Source: Salinarimonas soli
GTDB taxonomy: Bacteria > Pseudomonadota > Alphaproteobacteria > Rhizobiales > Beijerinckiaceae
Assembly (NCBI RefSeq): GCF_008386575.1
Contig: NZ_VUOA01000013.1
Location: forward strand, 1 to 53,688
Direction of reading: 5' to 3'
Length of the DNA stretch: 53,688 bases
Shown here: piece by piece, positions 20,453 to 28,170 of the stretch
How the letters are laid out: each line of letters opens with the position of its first letter
Numbering within the stretch: the stretch's first letter is position 1
Position numbers and translations under genes: made by a program
The notes under the pieces: model-generated
What the model saw: only the letters and a program-made list of their open reading frames with translations
The model's database searches: none
What the model was told of the DNA's origin: nothing

Positions 20453-20466
20453 AAGCGAAACGAAAC
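20453..20466. promoter_or_regulatory. Candidate GlpR half-site pair upstream of glpD
   Basis: AAGCGAAACGAAAC contains two CGAAA units in tandem. Read on the other strand it is GTTTCGTTTCGCTT, closely matching the left arm of the site in front of glpR. It lies 44 bases before the glpD start, just downstream of an AT-richer stretch (TTAGCTTATATCC) that may be the promoter -10 region. Confidence 0.5.
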
Positions 20467-20509
20467 CCGACGCGGCGTCCGGAGCCCGCGGGACGCCAGG
20501 AGAGCCCCT

Positions 20510-22054
20510 TTGGCAGCGAGCCCCCACCTCTTCGACCTCGCCGTGATCGGCGGCGGGATCAACGGCACGGGCATCGCGCGCGACGCGACCGGACGGGGCG
20601 CGTCCGTGGTCCTGTTCGAGCGCGACGACCTCGCCAGCGCGACCTCCTCGTCCTCGACGAAGCTCATCCATGGCGGCCTGCGCTACCTGGAGCACTACAA
20701 GTTCCGCCTCGTGCGCGAGGCCCTGATGGAGCGCGAGGTGCTGTGGAGCCTCGCCCCGCACATCGTCTGGCCGATGCGCTTCGTGCTGCCCCACCACCGG
20801 GGCCTGCGGCCGGGCTGGCTCCTGCGCATCGGGCTGCTGCTCTACGACCATATCGGCGGGCGCAAGCGCCTGCCGGGCACGGCGCTCCTCGACCTCACCC
20901 ACGATCCAGCCGGCAAGCCCCTGAAGCCCGGCTTCGTGCGCGGCTTCGAATATTCCGATTGCTGGGTCGAGGATGCGCGCCTCGTGGTGCTCAACGCCCG
21001 CGACGCGGCCGAGCGCGGCGCCTCGATCCGCACCCGCACGGCGGTGGTCTCGGCCGAGCGCCTGCCCGACCGCTGGCGGCTCGTCTCCGAGACCGCCGAC
21101 GGGATCCGCGAGACCGTGGAGGCGCGCGTCCTCGTCAACGCGGCCGGCCCCTGGGTCGGCCAGGTCCTGAGCGGCGTGGCGCGGGCGAACGCGCCCGCGG
21201 CCGTGCGCCTCGTCCAGGGCAGCCACATCGTGGTGCGCCGCCTGTTCGACCACGACAAGGCGTACTTCTTCCAGAACGCGGACGGCCGGATCATCTTCGC
21301 CATCCCCTACGAGCGCGACTTCTGCCTCATCGGCACCACCGACCGGGACTACAAGGGCGACCCCGCCCACGTGGAGGCGAGCCCGGAGGAGATCGACTAT
21401 CTCTGCGCCGCGGCGAGCGAGTATTTCCTCAAGCCCATCACCCGCGACGACGTGGTGTGGACCTATTCCGGGGTGCGCCCGCTCTACGACGACGGCGCCT
21501 CGAAGGCCCAGGAAGCCACCCGCGACTACGTGCTGAGCCTCGACACCACCGGCGGCGCGACGATGCTGTCCGTGTTCGGCGGCAAGATCACCACGTTCCG
21601 CCGGCTCGCCGAGGCCGCGCTCGAGCGGCTGCGTGGCCACCTCGCCGCGGCCGACCGCCCGGCCTGGACCGGCACCGCGGCCCTGCCCGGCGGCGACTTC
21701 CCGGCCGACGGATACCCGGCCCTCGTGGCGCAGATCATGAGGGAGTATCCCTTCCTCGCGCCCGCCCACGCGGCGCGCCTGGTCCGCGCCTACGGCACCT
21801 GGACCCGGCGGCTCCTCGGCGACGCCAAGTCCGCCGCCGATCTGGGTCAGCTGTTCGGCGCCGACCTCACCGAGGCGGAGGTGCGCCACCTGATGCGCGA
21901 GGAATGGGCCCGCACCGCCAAGGACGTGCTCTGGCGGCGCACCAAGCTCGGCCTGCGCGTCACCCCCGACCAGGCCGCAGCCCTCGACGCCTTCATGGCG
22001 GCAGAAGCCGAGCGGACGGCGCCCGAGAGCGCGAGCGGGGGACAAGCGGCGTAG
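20510..22054 (+). CDS. glpD: Aerobic glycerol-3-phosphate dehydrogenase
   Basis: A 514-residue FAD-dependent dehydrogenase that oxidises glycerol-3-phosphate to dihydroxyacetone phosphate at the inner membrane and feeds electrons to quinone. The FAD motif is FDLAVIGGGINGTGIARDAT near the N-terminus. Family blocks include SSSSTKLIHGGLRYLEHYKF and CLIGTTDRDYKGDP. The DAO_C-type C-terminal helical domain follows YGTWTRRLLGDAKSAADLG. The start is TTG at 20510: AGGAG at 20498-20502 is well placed, and the protein would otherwise lose its FAD motif. It is regulated by the adjacent glpR product. No glycerol kinase or uptake gene is in the window. Confidence 0.96.
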   Translation: MAASPHLFDLAVIGGGINGTGIARDATGRGASVVLFERDDLASATSSSSTKLIHGGLRYLEHYKFRLVREALMEREVLWSLAPHIVWPMRFVLPHHRGLRPGWLLRIGLLLYDHIGGRKRLPGTALLDLTHDPAGKPLKPGFVRGFEYSDCWVEDARLVVLNARDAAERGASIRTRTAVVSAERLPDRWRLVSETADGIRETVEARVLVNAAGPWVGQVLSGVARANAPAAVRLVQGSHIVVRRLFDHDKAYFFQNADGRIIFAIPYERDFCLIGTTDRDYKGDPAHVEASPEEIDYLCAAASEYFLKPITRDDVVWTYSGVRPLYDDGASKAQEATRDYVLSLDTTGGATMLSVFGGKITTFRRLAEAALERLRGHLAAADRPAWTGTAALPGGDFPADGYPALVAQIMREYPFLAPAHAARLVRAYGTWTRRLLGDAKSAADLGQLFGADLTEAEVRHLMREEWARTAKDVLWRRTKLGLRVTPDQAAALDAFMAAEAERTAPESASGGQAA

Positions 22055-22247
22055 CGCTCGACCGCGGCGGCGCCTGCGTCGGGGGTGAGGGTCCGGTCTC
22101 AGCATGTCGGCGAGGGGACGGCGAACTGGTGCGACACGCGCTCCGCTTCGGCCGCCACGTCCTCGCCATCGCCCCCTCGACGAGGCTGAGCGGCACGACA
22201 TGTCGCTCCTCATCGGGCGCGCGGGGCAGCGCCCCGAGGAGGCGTCC

Positions 22248-22763
22248 TCATCGCCTTGACGCGCGGTGTGCGCCGGGATCGGGATCCGCGCGCGTCAGCC
22301 GAAGGGCCCGGCCCGAGGCGCAAGCATAGGCGCGAGCGGCCGTGAACGGAGGCATGGGGAAGTACAGGGGCGGGATCCCCGAGAGAACGAGCAGGGCCTC
22401 GCACACCGCGACGCCCGTGCACACGACCTCCACCAGCCGATGCGTCCGGGACCGACGGCCCCGCGGCACGCGCAGGCGCACCGGTAACCGCGAGCCCCGA
22501 GCCATGAGCAGGATCGCGAGCCAGGCGACCGGCCCGGTGACGAGGATGGGGATCGCCATCGACCCGATCGGGAGGCCGATGCTGGCGGCCCAGGTCGGAT
22601 AGGTGAACCGCGCATAAAGGCGACCGCGAAGGCTGAGGGCTACGGCTTGGCGGTGTGATGCGCGAGCGACGTCGCCGGCGCGCTCCCGGCCTGGATGTCG
22701 GAGGCTGAGGCGCTTGTGGCTTGGCGCGACGCGGACATCCGTGTTCGCGACCTTCGCGGCCAT
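22248..22763 (-). CDS. Small hypothetical membrane protein
   Basis: Not recognised. Reading the minus strand from ATG 22763 gives 171 residues starting MAAKVANTDVRVAPSHKRLS. There are two clear membrane stretches, GLPIGSMAIPILVTGPVAWL (with AILLMA after it) and VCTGVAVCEALLVLSGIPPL, with a basic loop RGSRLPVRLRVPRGRRSR between. Codon third positions are strongly GC-rich in this frame, as in real genes here, which is why it is called despite no known family. It starts 38 bases after the acyltransferase stop and may be cotranscribed. The start codon is uncertain because no ribosome-binding site is obvious. From 22055 to 22247 nothing is seen. Confidence 0.45.
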   Translation of the reverse strand: MAAKVANTDVRVAPSHKRLSLRHPGRERAGDVARASHRQAVALSLRGRLYARFTYPTWAASIGLPIGSMAIPILVTGPVAWLAILLMARGSRLPVRLRVPRGRRSRTHRLVEVVCTGVAVCEALLVLSGIPPLYFPMPPFTAARAYACASGRALRLTRADPDPGAHRASRR

Positions 22764-22801
22764 CCAGGGCGGGGCTCCGGCGCCGGCCCTCGACGCCTTG
22801 A

Positions 22802-23800
22802 TCACATCACTGCCGGCTCCGGTTTGGCCTGACCAGACCTGAGCGGGCGGCGCGTGAGGATCGTCCGCGCCGGGACCTCGAACAGCCGGAAGACGGCGTA
22901 GGAAACGGCGACCAGCGCCACGACGAAAGCGACGCTCCACCCGACGCTCTCGTGGAGAATGACGCCCTTCTGCCGGAACCACTCGATGCCGATCGTGTGT
23001 AGCAGGTAGACGGCATAGGAGGCGTCGCCGAGGCGCATCGCCCACCGGTTCTGCATGTCCGCTCCAATGCGTGCGAGCCATACGGCTGCGCCGACGATGC
23101 TGGCCGGGACCATATAGCTGATCACATGAGACCACGAATCGGGGGGAGGCGGTTCGGACAGGCAGATCACCGCGCCGATGCCCATGACGAGCGGCAGCAC
23201 GAGCCATAGCATCGGACGCTCCACGGCGGGCCGCTTCATCGACCGTGTGGCATAAAACAGCGCGATCCCGAGCACGAAATGAAGATTGTAGAGGTGCCCG
23301 AGATAGAGCGCCCAGACGTTCCGCGTCCCGGAGACCTGCAGAACGGCGACCAGCGCGACCAGCAGTCCGGCCACGAACAGCGGCGCGCGCCGGCCGACGA
23401 GGGCCATGGCACCCGCGAAGAGCAGGTAGAACCACATCTCGAGAACGAGCGTCCACCCGACGCCGAGGGTCGGCTGCCAGGTCCCCCGCGCGTCGAGATG
23501 GGGCACGAAGGCGAGGCTCAGCGCAACGTCCCGCCAGTCGTGCCAGGCCCAGCCGCCAAACAGCCAGACCATCAGGAACGTCGAGGCCCAGTAGAGCGGA
23601 GCGATGCGCGCCAGGCGGCGCCAGAGGAACACGGCGGGCGATTGATGGGCGAAGCCGCTCATCAGGAAGCCTGAGATCACGAAGAAGATCGCGACGCCCT
23701 TGAAGTCGGTGCCGTGCGGCAGGCCGTAGGTGAACCCCAGATGGTAGACCACCACGGCCAGGGCCGCGTAGCCGCGCAATAGCTGCAGATTACCGATCAT
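22802..23800 (-). CDS. Acyltransferase-3 family membrane protein (OafA/NodX-like)
   Basis: A 332-residue integral membrane acyltransferase. The start has the family pattern LQLLRGYAALAVVVYHLGFT, with the conserved Arg and His, and the next block FKGVAIFFVISGFLMSGFAH. About ten hydrophobic helices follow, including LYWASTFLMVWLF and GWTLVLEMWFYLLFAGAMAL. The family moves acetyl or other acyl groups onto surface sugars such as O-antigen or exopolysaccharide; the acceptor here is unknown. ATG at 23800 has AGGA six bases upstream. The gene stands alone apart from the small downstream membrane protein. Confidence 0.92.
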   Translation of the reverse strand: MIGNLQLLRGYAALAVVVYHLGFTYGLPHGTDFKGVAIFFVISGFLMSGFAHQSPAVFLWRRLARIAPLYWASTFLMVWLFGGWAWHDWRDVALSLAFVPHLDARGTWQPTLGVGWTLVLEMWFYLLFAGAMALVGRRAPLFVAGLLVALVAVLQVSGTRNVWALYLGHLYNLHFVLGIALFYATRSMKRPAVERPMLWLVLPLVMGIGAVICLSEPPPPDSWSHVISYMVPASIVGAAVWLARIGADMQNRWAMRLGDASYAVYLLHTIGIEWFRQKGVILHESVGWSVAFVVALVAVSYAVFRLFEVPARTILTRRPLRSGQAKPEPAVM

Positions 23801-24173
23801 TCGCCGTCCTGTGGAGGAGCGGGCGAGACACCACGCGGTCCCCGTCAAGTCAACGGTCGGACGATCCCGCATCGGCCTAGCAGCCTCCCATGAACCCCGC
23901 CCACAAGCCGCTCCAGGCCTTCCGGTTCGAGGCCGGACCCGCTGAGGCCCGCAGGGTCCCAGCAGGACCCCGACGCTCAGGCCGCGAACACCTGCGCCAC
24001 GCCCCGCACCGGGCCGAGCCGGCGAAGCCGATGCCCTAGGGCAAATGGGACGGCCAGCCGCGCTGGAAATCGCGGCCTGGACACGGGCCACGGAGCCGCG
24101 CGAGCGGCGATCGAGAGGGCGAGGTCGACCGTGGATGGATCGAGCCCTGCGCCGAAGTCGCGGCCGACCTGAG

Positions 24174-24356
24174 AGGCTGGCTCGTGAGGACGGCCTACCC
24201 TCCCCCTCGTCCTGAGGTGCCCGCCGGAGGCGGGGCTCGAAGGGCGCCCCAGGGATCTCCGGACAGCTGTGGCGAGGTGCTGCGTGCTTCGAGACGCCCG
24301 CTGCGCGGGCTCCTCAGCATGAGGGGGACAGGAGCGAACCCTTTTGGGGGCAGGCT
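24174..24356 (+). mobile_element. Full-length family-1 element (MITE-like)
   Basis: This 183-base copy starts AGGCTGGCTCGTGAG and ends GGGGGCAGGCT. It is flanked by CTGAG on the left and CTCAG on the right, so the longer ends CCTGAGAGGCTGGC and GGCAGGCTCTCAGG form an inverted repeat with 12 of 14 matches. The internal stems are GCCCGCC/GGCGGGG and GCCCGC/GCGGGC. It stands inside the gene-poor interval 23801-25041, beside apparent coding debris. From 23801 to 24167 no gene is seen. Confidence 0.6.
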
Positions 24357-24362
24357 CTCAGG

Positions 24363-24509
24363 CCGCTCTCCAACGTGAGCCTCGGGCACTGGGCGCCTCT
24401 GGCGCTGGGCGCCCTCGACTAGGTGCCCGGCCCCGCCGCGCAGCGGCTCGTCGTAGCCGTGCTCGACCATATCAAGGCCAGCGACGCCTGGGGGACTGAC
24501 CGCCCCTGA
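24363..24509 (+). pseudogene. Possible coding remnant, interrupted
   Basis: One frame reads LSNVSLGHWAPLALGALD, an in-frame TAG at 24420, then PGPAAQRLVVAVLDHIKASD, continuing AWGTDRP to a TGA at 24507. Third codon positions are strongly GC-rich, as in genes here, and there is no suitable start. It begins right after a mobile-element-like repeat. It may be the tail of a gene broken by repeat insertion and a nonsense change. The original function is not recognised and the call is tentative. Confidence 0.28.
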
Positions 24510-24561
24510 CAACAACCACTCCGCATTCCTCCAAGCCGCCCCCGGAAGACCGGGGCAGACC

Positions 24562-24903
24562 ATGACGGCGACCAACGATGACCCGCGCGCGTTTGCAATC
24601 CTGGGCGTGATCGAGGGAGCTCCCCGCGCCACCGACGCGCTCGACCACGGGGTCGCCGACGCGCAAGTCGACGAGCCTGCAGCCGAGCGAGACCGGCTGC
24701 TCGCGAAGTTCGCCGGCGTTCGCCATGGGAGAGCCGCGCTGCCGGCTGTGGCCCGCGTGCTCGTAGGGCTAGAGGAGCGCGACCCGATCGGGTCCGAGGG
24801 GCAGCAAGCTCTCCGCCTCGTGGTCCTGCGCCGGGTGGCGGAGGTGGGCGGCCAAGCGTCTTGGACGCTAGGGAGATGTCAGGCGCGGGGCCTTTGTGCT
24901 TAG
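24562..24903 (+). CDS. Hypothetical protein
   Basis: Not recognised. The frame encodes 113 residues, MTATNDDPRAFAILGVIEGA onwards, mostly charged and helical (LLAKFAGVRHGRAALPAVAR). Codon third positions are fairly GC-rich but less so than in neighbours, and the last 15 residues look atypical. No clear ribosome-binding site or domain was found. It lies between a repeat element and tRNA-Arg in an otherwise empty stretch, so it may be a decayed gene or a chance frame. Confidence 0.3.
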   Translation: MTATNDDPRAFAILGVIEGAPRATDALDHGVADAQVDEPAAERDRLLAKFAGVRHGRAALPAVARVLVGLEERDPIGSEGQQALRLVVLRRVAEVGGQASWTLGRCQARGLCA

Positions 24904-24971
24904 CGGGAGGGTGTCGCGCCACGAGGCCGGGGTAGCGGCCGGCGGGTGAGGCCGCGGGCTGTTACCCTGAA

Positions 24972-25012
24972 CGTTACCCTGGCATCCAGGTGCCGCATAG
25001 GCTCGGGTAACG
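24972..25012. repeat. Inverted repeat beside tRNA-Arg
   Basis: CGTTACCC (24972-24979) and GGGTAACG (25005-25012) are perfect 8-base arms, 25 bases apart, 30 bases beyond the 3' end of the tRNA. GTTACCCTG is also directly repeated at 24961. It could be part of tRNA transcript termination or a vestige of an integration site; neither is proven, and there is no T-run. Confidence 0.4.
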
Positions 25013-25041
25013 AACGTGACCTAAGTGCTTGAGAAGAATGG

Positions 25042-25115
25042 CGCGCCCGAAAGGATTCGAACCTCTGACCCCCAGATTCGTAGTCTGGTGCTCTATCCAG
25101 CTGAGCTACGGGCGC
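25042..25115 (-). tRNA. tRNA-Arg (anticodon ACG)
   Basis: On the minus strand the sequence folds as a standard cloverleaf. The acceptor stem is GCGCCCG paired with CGGGCGC. The D arm is AGCTCAGCTGGATAGAGC, the anticodon arm CCAGACTACGAATCTGG has ACG in the loop, and the T arm is AGAGGTTCGAATCCTTT. CCA is not encoded. ACG, modified to ICG, reads the common CGC and CGU arginine codons. Confidence 0.97.
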
Positions 25116-25157
25116 GTGTCTCGTTGGCGGCGGGGCCGCCCGGACAGAGCGCGTGAC

Positions 25158-26624
25158 TTAAAGGGTCGATGCGCGCTTGGCAACCCCCTTTTCGAGGTTC
25201 GCGGCGCCCGTGGTACGGTCGGGGATGACGACGCGGAAATGGGCGCCCGGCCCCGTGTCGTCGAGACTGATGGTGCCGCCGTGGGCGCGCACGATCTCGG
25301 CGCAGATGGCGAGGCCTAGGCCCGTGCCGCCGGGGCGGGCGGCGCCCTGGAAGGCCTCGAAGAGATGCGCCCGGCTGCGATTGGCGAGGCCCGGCCCGTT
25401 GTCGGCCACGCGGATGGTCACGGCGCCGTCGGCACGGCGTGCGCTCACCAGGATCATGGGCGGACCGCCCTGGGCGCCCCCTTGGGCCAGCGCCTGCACG
25501 GCGTTGCGCACGAGGTTGACGAGCACGCGGGAGAGCTGGCCCGAATCGACGTCGATCGTGAGGTCGGCGGGGATGTCGAGGCGCAGCGTGATCCCGGCCC
25601 CCGGCGCGAGGTCCACGAGGTCGGGCAGCTCCTCGGCGATCTCGGCGAGCCGCACGGGCCCGCGCCGCGGCAGGGGCTCCCCCGCCCGGCCATAGGCGAG
25701 CGTCGCCTCGCAGAAGTCGATGGCGCGCTGGAGCGTCGCCACGAGGCGCGGCGCCGTGCGCTGGACGAGGGGGTCGGTGAGCGTGCCGAGGCGATCGGTG
25801 AGGAGCTGGGCCGTGGTGAGCATGTTGCGCAGGTCGTGGTTGACCTTGCTCACCGCGAGGCCGAGATCGGCGAGGCGCCGCTTCTGGCGCAGCTCCCCCG
25901 CGAGCGCGGTCTCCATGCGCTCCAGCGCCCGCTCGGCGAGCCCGATCTCGTCGCGCCGCCCGGACGGGTCGATGATGCGCCCCCCATCCTCCGGGTTCTC
26001 GGCGAAGGCCGCGACGTTGCCGGCCAGCCGCCGCACCGGCCGCACGATCACCCGGTGGAGCGCCAGGAAGACGAGCCCCGCCGTGATCCCCGAGATCACG
26101 AGGGACAGGATGAGGATGTTGACGGAAAAGCGCAGCATCGCGGCCCGCAGCGGCTCCTCCTCGAGCACGATCTCGACGAAGTCCGCCCCGTCGACGCCCT
26201 CGCCCACCACGCGGATGGGCTGGCCCGCGGGGGCGAGCAGGGTCGCGAAGGCATCGCGGATGAGAACGAGGCTCCCGGCGCCCCGCAGGTCCACCACGCG
26301 GCCCACCTCCGGCGGCATGGGGTCGAGGCTGAGGAGCCGCCGGGTGCCGCCGCCGCGCACCGCCACTGCCCGCGCCCCCACGCCCTCCAGCAGGCGCATC
26401 TCGAGCCCCTCGGGCAGGCGCGAATCGGGGGCCGCGTCGAGCACCAGGGCCGCCACCTGCGCCGCCGCGAGGCGGTCGCGCAGCCAGCCGGCGCGAAAAT
26501 TCGCCACGGAGGGCACGTAGATGAGGATCTCGGCCAGCATCACGAAGGCGACCGTGAGGACGAGCAGGCGCGCCGAGAGGCCGAAGCCCACCGATCCCTC
26601 ACCCTCGCGCCCGACCCCGTCCAT
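25158..26624 (-). CDS. Membrane sensor histidine kinase
   Basis: A 488-residue kinase. One N-terminal helix (ARLLVLTVAFVMLAEILIYV) and a second near residue 170 (VNILILSLVISGITAGLVFL) enclose an extracytoplasmic sensing region. A HAMP-like linker follows at VRPVRRLAGNVAAF. The phosphoacceptor is His263 in SKVNHDLRNMLTTAQLL. The ATPase domain has N box NLVRNAVQAL, G1 DNGPGL and G2 GGTGLGLAI, so it looks active. No response regulator is adjacent. It starts 3 bases after the flavoprotein stop, implying a joint transcript with that gene and possibly the TVP38 gene. The signal sensed is unknown; a link to membrane or redox state is inferred from the operon. Confidence 0.92.
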   Translation of the reverse strand: MDGVGREGEGSVGFGLSARLLVLTVAFVMLAEILIYVPSVANFRAGWLRDRLAAAQVAALVLDAAPDSRLPEGLEMRLLEGVGARAVAVRGGGTRRLLSLDPMPPEVGRVVDLRGAGSLVLIRDAFATLLAPAGQPIRVVGEGVDGADFVEIVLEEEPLRAAMLRFSVNILILSLVISGITAGLVFLALHRVIVRPVRRLAGNVAAFAENPEDGGRIIDPSGRRDEIGLAERALERMETALAGELRQKRRLADLGLAVSKVNHDLRNMLTTAQLLTDRLGTLTDPLVQRTAPRLVATLQRAIDFCEATLAYGRAGEPLPRRGPVRLAEIAEELPDLVDLAPGAGITLRLDIPADLTIDVDSGQLSRVLVNLVRNAVQALAQGGAQGGPPMILVSARRADGAVTIRVADNGPGLANRSRAHLFEAFQGAARPGGTGLGLAICAEIVRAHGGTISLDDTGPGAHFRVVIPDRTTGAANLEKGVAKRASTL

Positions 26625-26627
26625 GGC

Positions 26628-28070
26628 TCACCCCAGCCAGCGCAGCGCGCCCGCGAGCCCCCGCAGCAGGCCGCTGCGGGACGCGGGCTTCAGGTCCTCC
26701 ACCGCCGCCCGCTTCGAGATCTCGGAGAGGGTCGGATAGGGGAAGACGAGGTTGGCGATGTCGCTCACGGTGCCGTTGCGGCGCATGGCGAGCATCCAGG
26801 GCACGATGAGGTCGCCCGCGCCCGCCGCCGCGATGGAGCAGCCCAGGATGCGCCCGCCGCGCCCGACGAGCACCTTCACGTGGCCTTGGGTCCGGCGCTC
26901 CGCCTGGGCGCGGTCGTTCTCGGCCACGGGCCAGCGCAGGATGCGCACGCTCCCATGCCGTGCCCGCGCCTCCTCCTCGGTGAGGCCCACGGCGGCGAGC
27001 TCGGGATCCGTGTAGGTGACCCGCGGCATGACCCGGTTGTCGACGGAGGCCGGCAGGCGAAAGAGCGCGCGGCGGACCACGATGCCGGCGTGGTAATTGG
27101 CGGCGTGGGTGAAGCGCAGGCCCTCCGTGCCGCCCCCGGCGCAGTCGCCGACGGCGTAGACGCGCCGGTTGGAGGTGCGCAGGCCCCCGTCGACCCGGAT
27201 CGCGCCCCGCTCCACCGCGATGCCCGCCTCCTCGAGGCCCAGCCCCTCGACGGTGGGGCTGCGGCCCGTGGCGAGCAGGAGATGCGAGCCCTCGACCGTC
27301 TCGGGGGCCTCGCCCGGCCCGCCCGCGAGCGTCACCTCGATCGCGCCCGCCTTGCCCCCGATCCGCTGGATCGCGACCCCGGTGCGCAGCTCGACGCCCT
27401 CGGACACGAGGGCCCGGCCCACCACCGCCGCCATCTCGGGATCGTCCCGCTGCAGGAGCCGGCCCGCCTCCAGGATCACCACCTCGGCGCCGAGCCGGCG
27501 CATGGCCTGGCCGAGCTCGGCCCCGATCGGCCCGCCGCCCACGATGATCAGGCGACGGGGGCGGACGTCGAGGTCGAAGACGGTCTCGTTGGTGAGGTAG
27601 GGCACCGTGTCGAGGCCGGGGATCGGCGGGACGGCGGGGCGCGATCCCGTGGCGAGCACGAAGCGGCGCGCCTGGATCCGGATGTCTCCCGCCTCGACGG
27701 TGCGGGCGTCGACGAAGCGGGCCTCGGCCTTGATCACCTTCACGCCCATGGCGGTGAAGCGCTCGGCCGAATCGTTGGGGGCGATGCTCGCGATCACGCC
27801 GCGCACATGGGCCCGCACCCGGGCGAAATCCACGACGGGCTCGGGCACGTCGATGCCGAAGGCGGCCGCCTCGCGGATGGCCTGGGCGCGGTGGCCCGCC
27901 GCGAGCAGCGCCTTGGAGGGCACGCAGCCCGCGTTGAGGCAGTCGCCGCCCATGCGGTCGCGCTCGACGAGCACCACGGGCACGCCGAAGGCGGCGGCGA
28001 TGGCTGCGACCGACAGCCCGCCGGAGCCGGCGCCGATCACGCACAGGTCCGGCTTGAGAAGGTCGGCCAT
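26628..28070 (-). CDS. MerA/Lpd-like FAD-dependent pyridine nucleotide-disulfide oxidoreductase
   Basis: A 480-residue flavoprotein of the lipoamide dehydrogenase/mercuric reductase superfamily. The FAD motif is DLCVIGAGSGGLSVAAIA and the redox disulphide is Cys-x4-Cys in GGDCLNAGCVPSK. The NAD-binding glycine motif is IIVGGGPIGAELGQAM, with a later FAD block YAVGDCAGG. The C-terminal dimer domain has FPYPTLSEI where lipoamide dehydrogenases have HPTLSE, so the catalytic His is Tyr, as in MerA-like proteins. The C-terminal vicinal Cys pair and the N-terminal GMTCxxC domain of true mercuric reductases are missing, so mercury reduction is unlikely. Families of this type occur next to or fused with TVP38 proteins, as here. 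Confidence 0.88.
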   Translation of the reverse strand: MADLLKPDLCVIGAGSGGLSVAAIAAAFGVPVVLVERDRMGGDCLNAGCVPSKALLAAGHRAQAIREAAAFGIDVPEPVVDFARVRAHVRGVIASIAPNDSAERFTAMGVKVIKAEARFVDARTVEAGDIRIQARRFVLATGSRPAVPPIPGLDTVPYLTNETVFDLDVRPRRLIIVGGGPIGAELGQAMRRLGAEVVILEAGRLLQRDDPEMAAVVGRALVSEGVELRTGVAIQRIGGKAGAIEVTLAGGPGEAPETVEGSHLLLATGRSPTVEGLGLEEAGIAVERGAIRVDGGLRTSNRRVYAVGDCAGGGTEGLRFTHAANYHAGIVVRRALFRLPASVDNRVMPRVTYTDPELAAVGLTEEEARARHGSVRILRWPVAENDRAQAERRTQGHVKVLVGRGGRILGCSIAAAGAGDLIVPWMLAMRRNGTVSDIANLVFPYPTLSEISKRAAVEDLKPASRSGLLRGLAGALRWLG

Positions 28071-28170
28071 CGGGTCCCCCGCTTTGCTCTGCCCCGAAGG
28101 GATTAGGCCCTCCGGAGCCGGGCGTCGAGAGCGGCGGGGGGACGCAAGCGCGAGCGGCGCGTCCCCTGCC

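Noticed and set aside
24419-24922. A 167-codon open frame on the minus strand next to tRNA-Arg.
   Set aside because: It runs opposite the remnant and the hypothetical gene, has unnatural Arg/Ala/Pro composition and no start signal.
26628-28070. Mercuric reductase or dihydrolipoamide dehydrogenase as a firm name.
   Set aside because: The catalytic His of Lpd is Tyr, and the extra cysteines of MerA are absent, so either name would mislead.
25365-28106. A 913-codon open frame opposite the sensor kinase and flavoprotein.
   Set aside because: It spans two genuine genes and their junction, and gives no recognisable domain.
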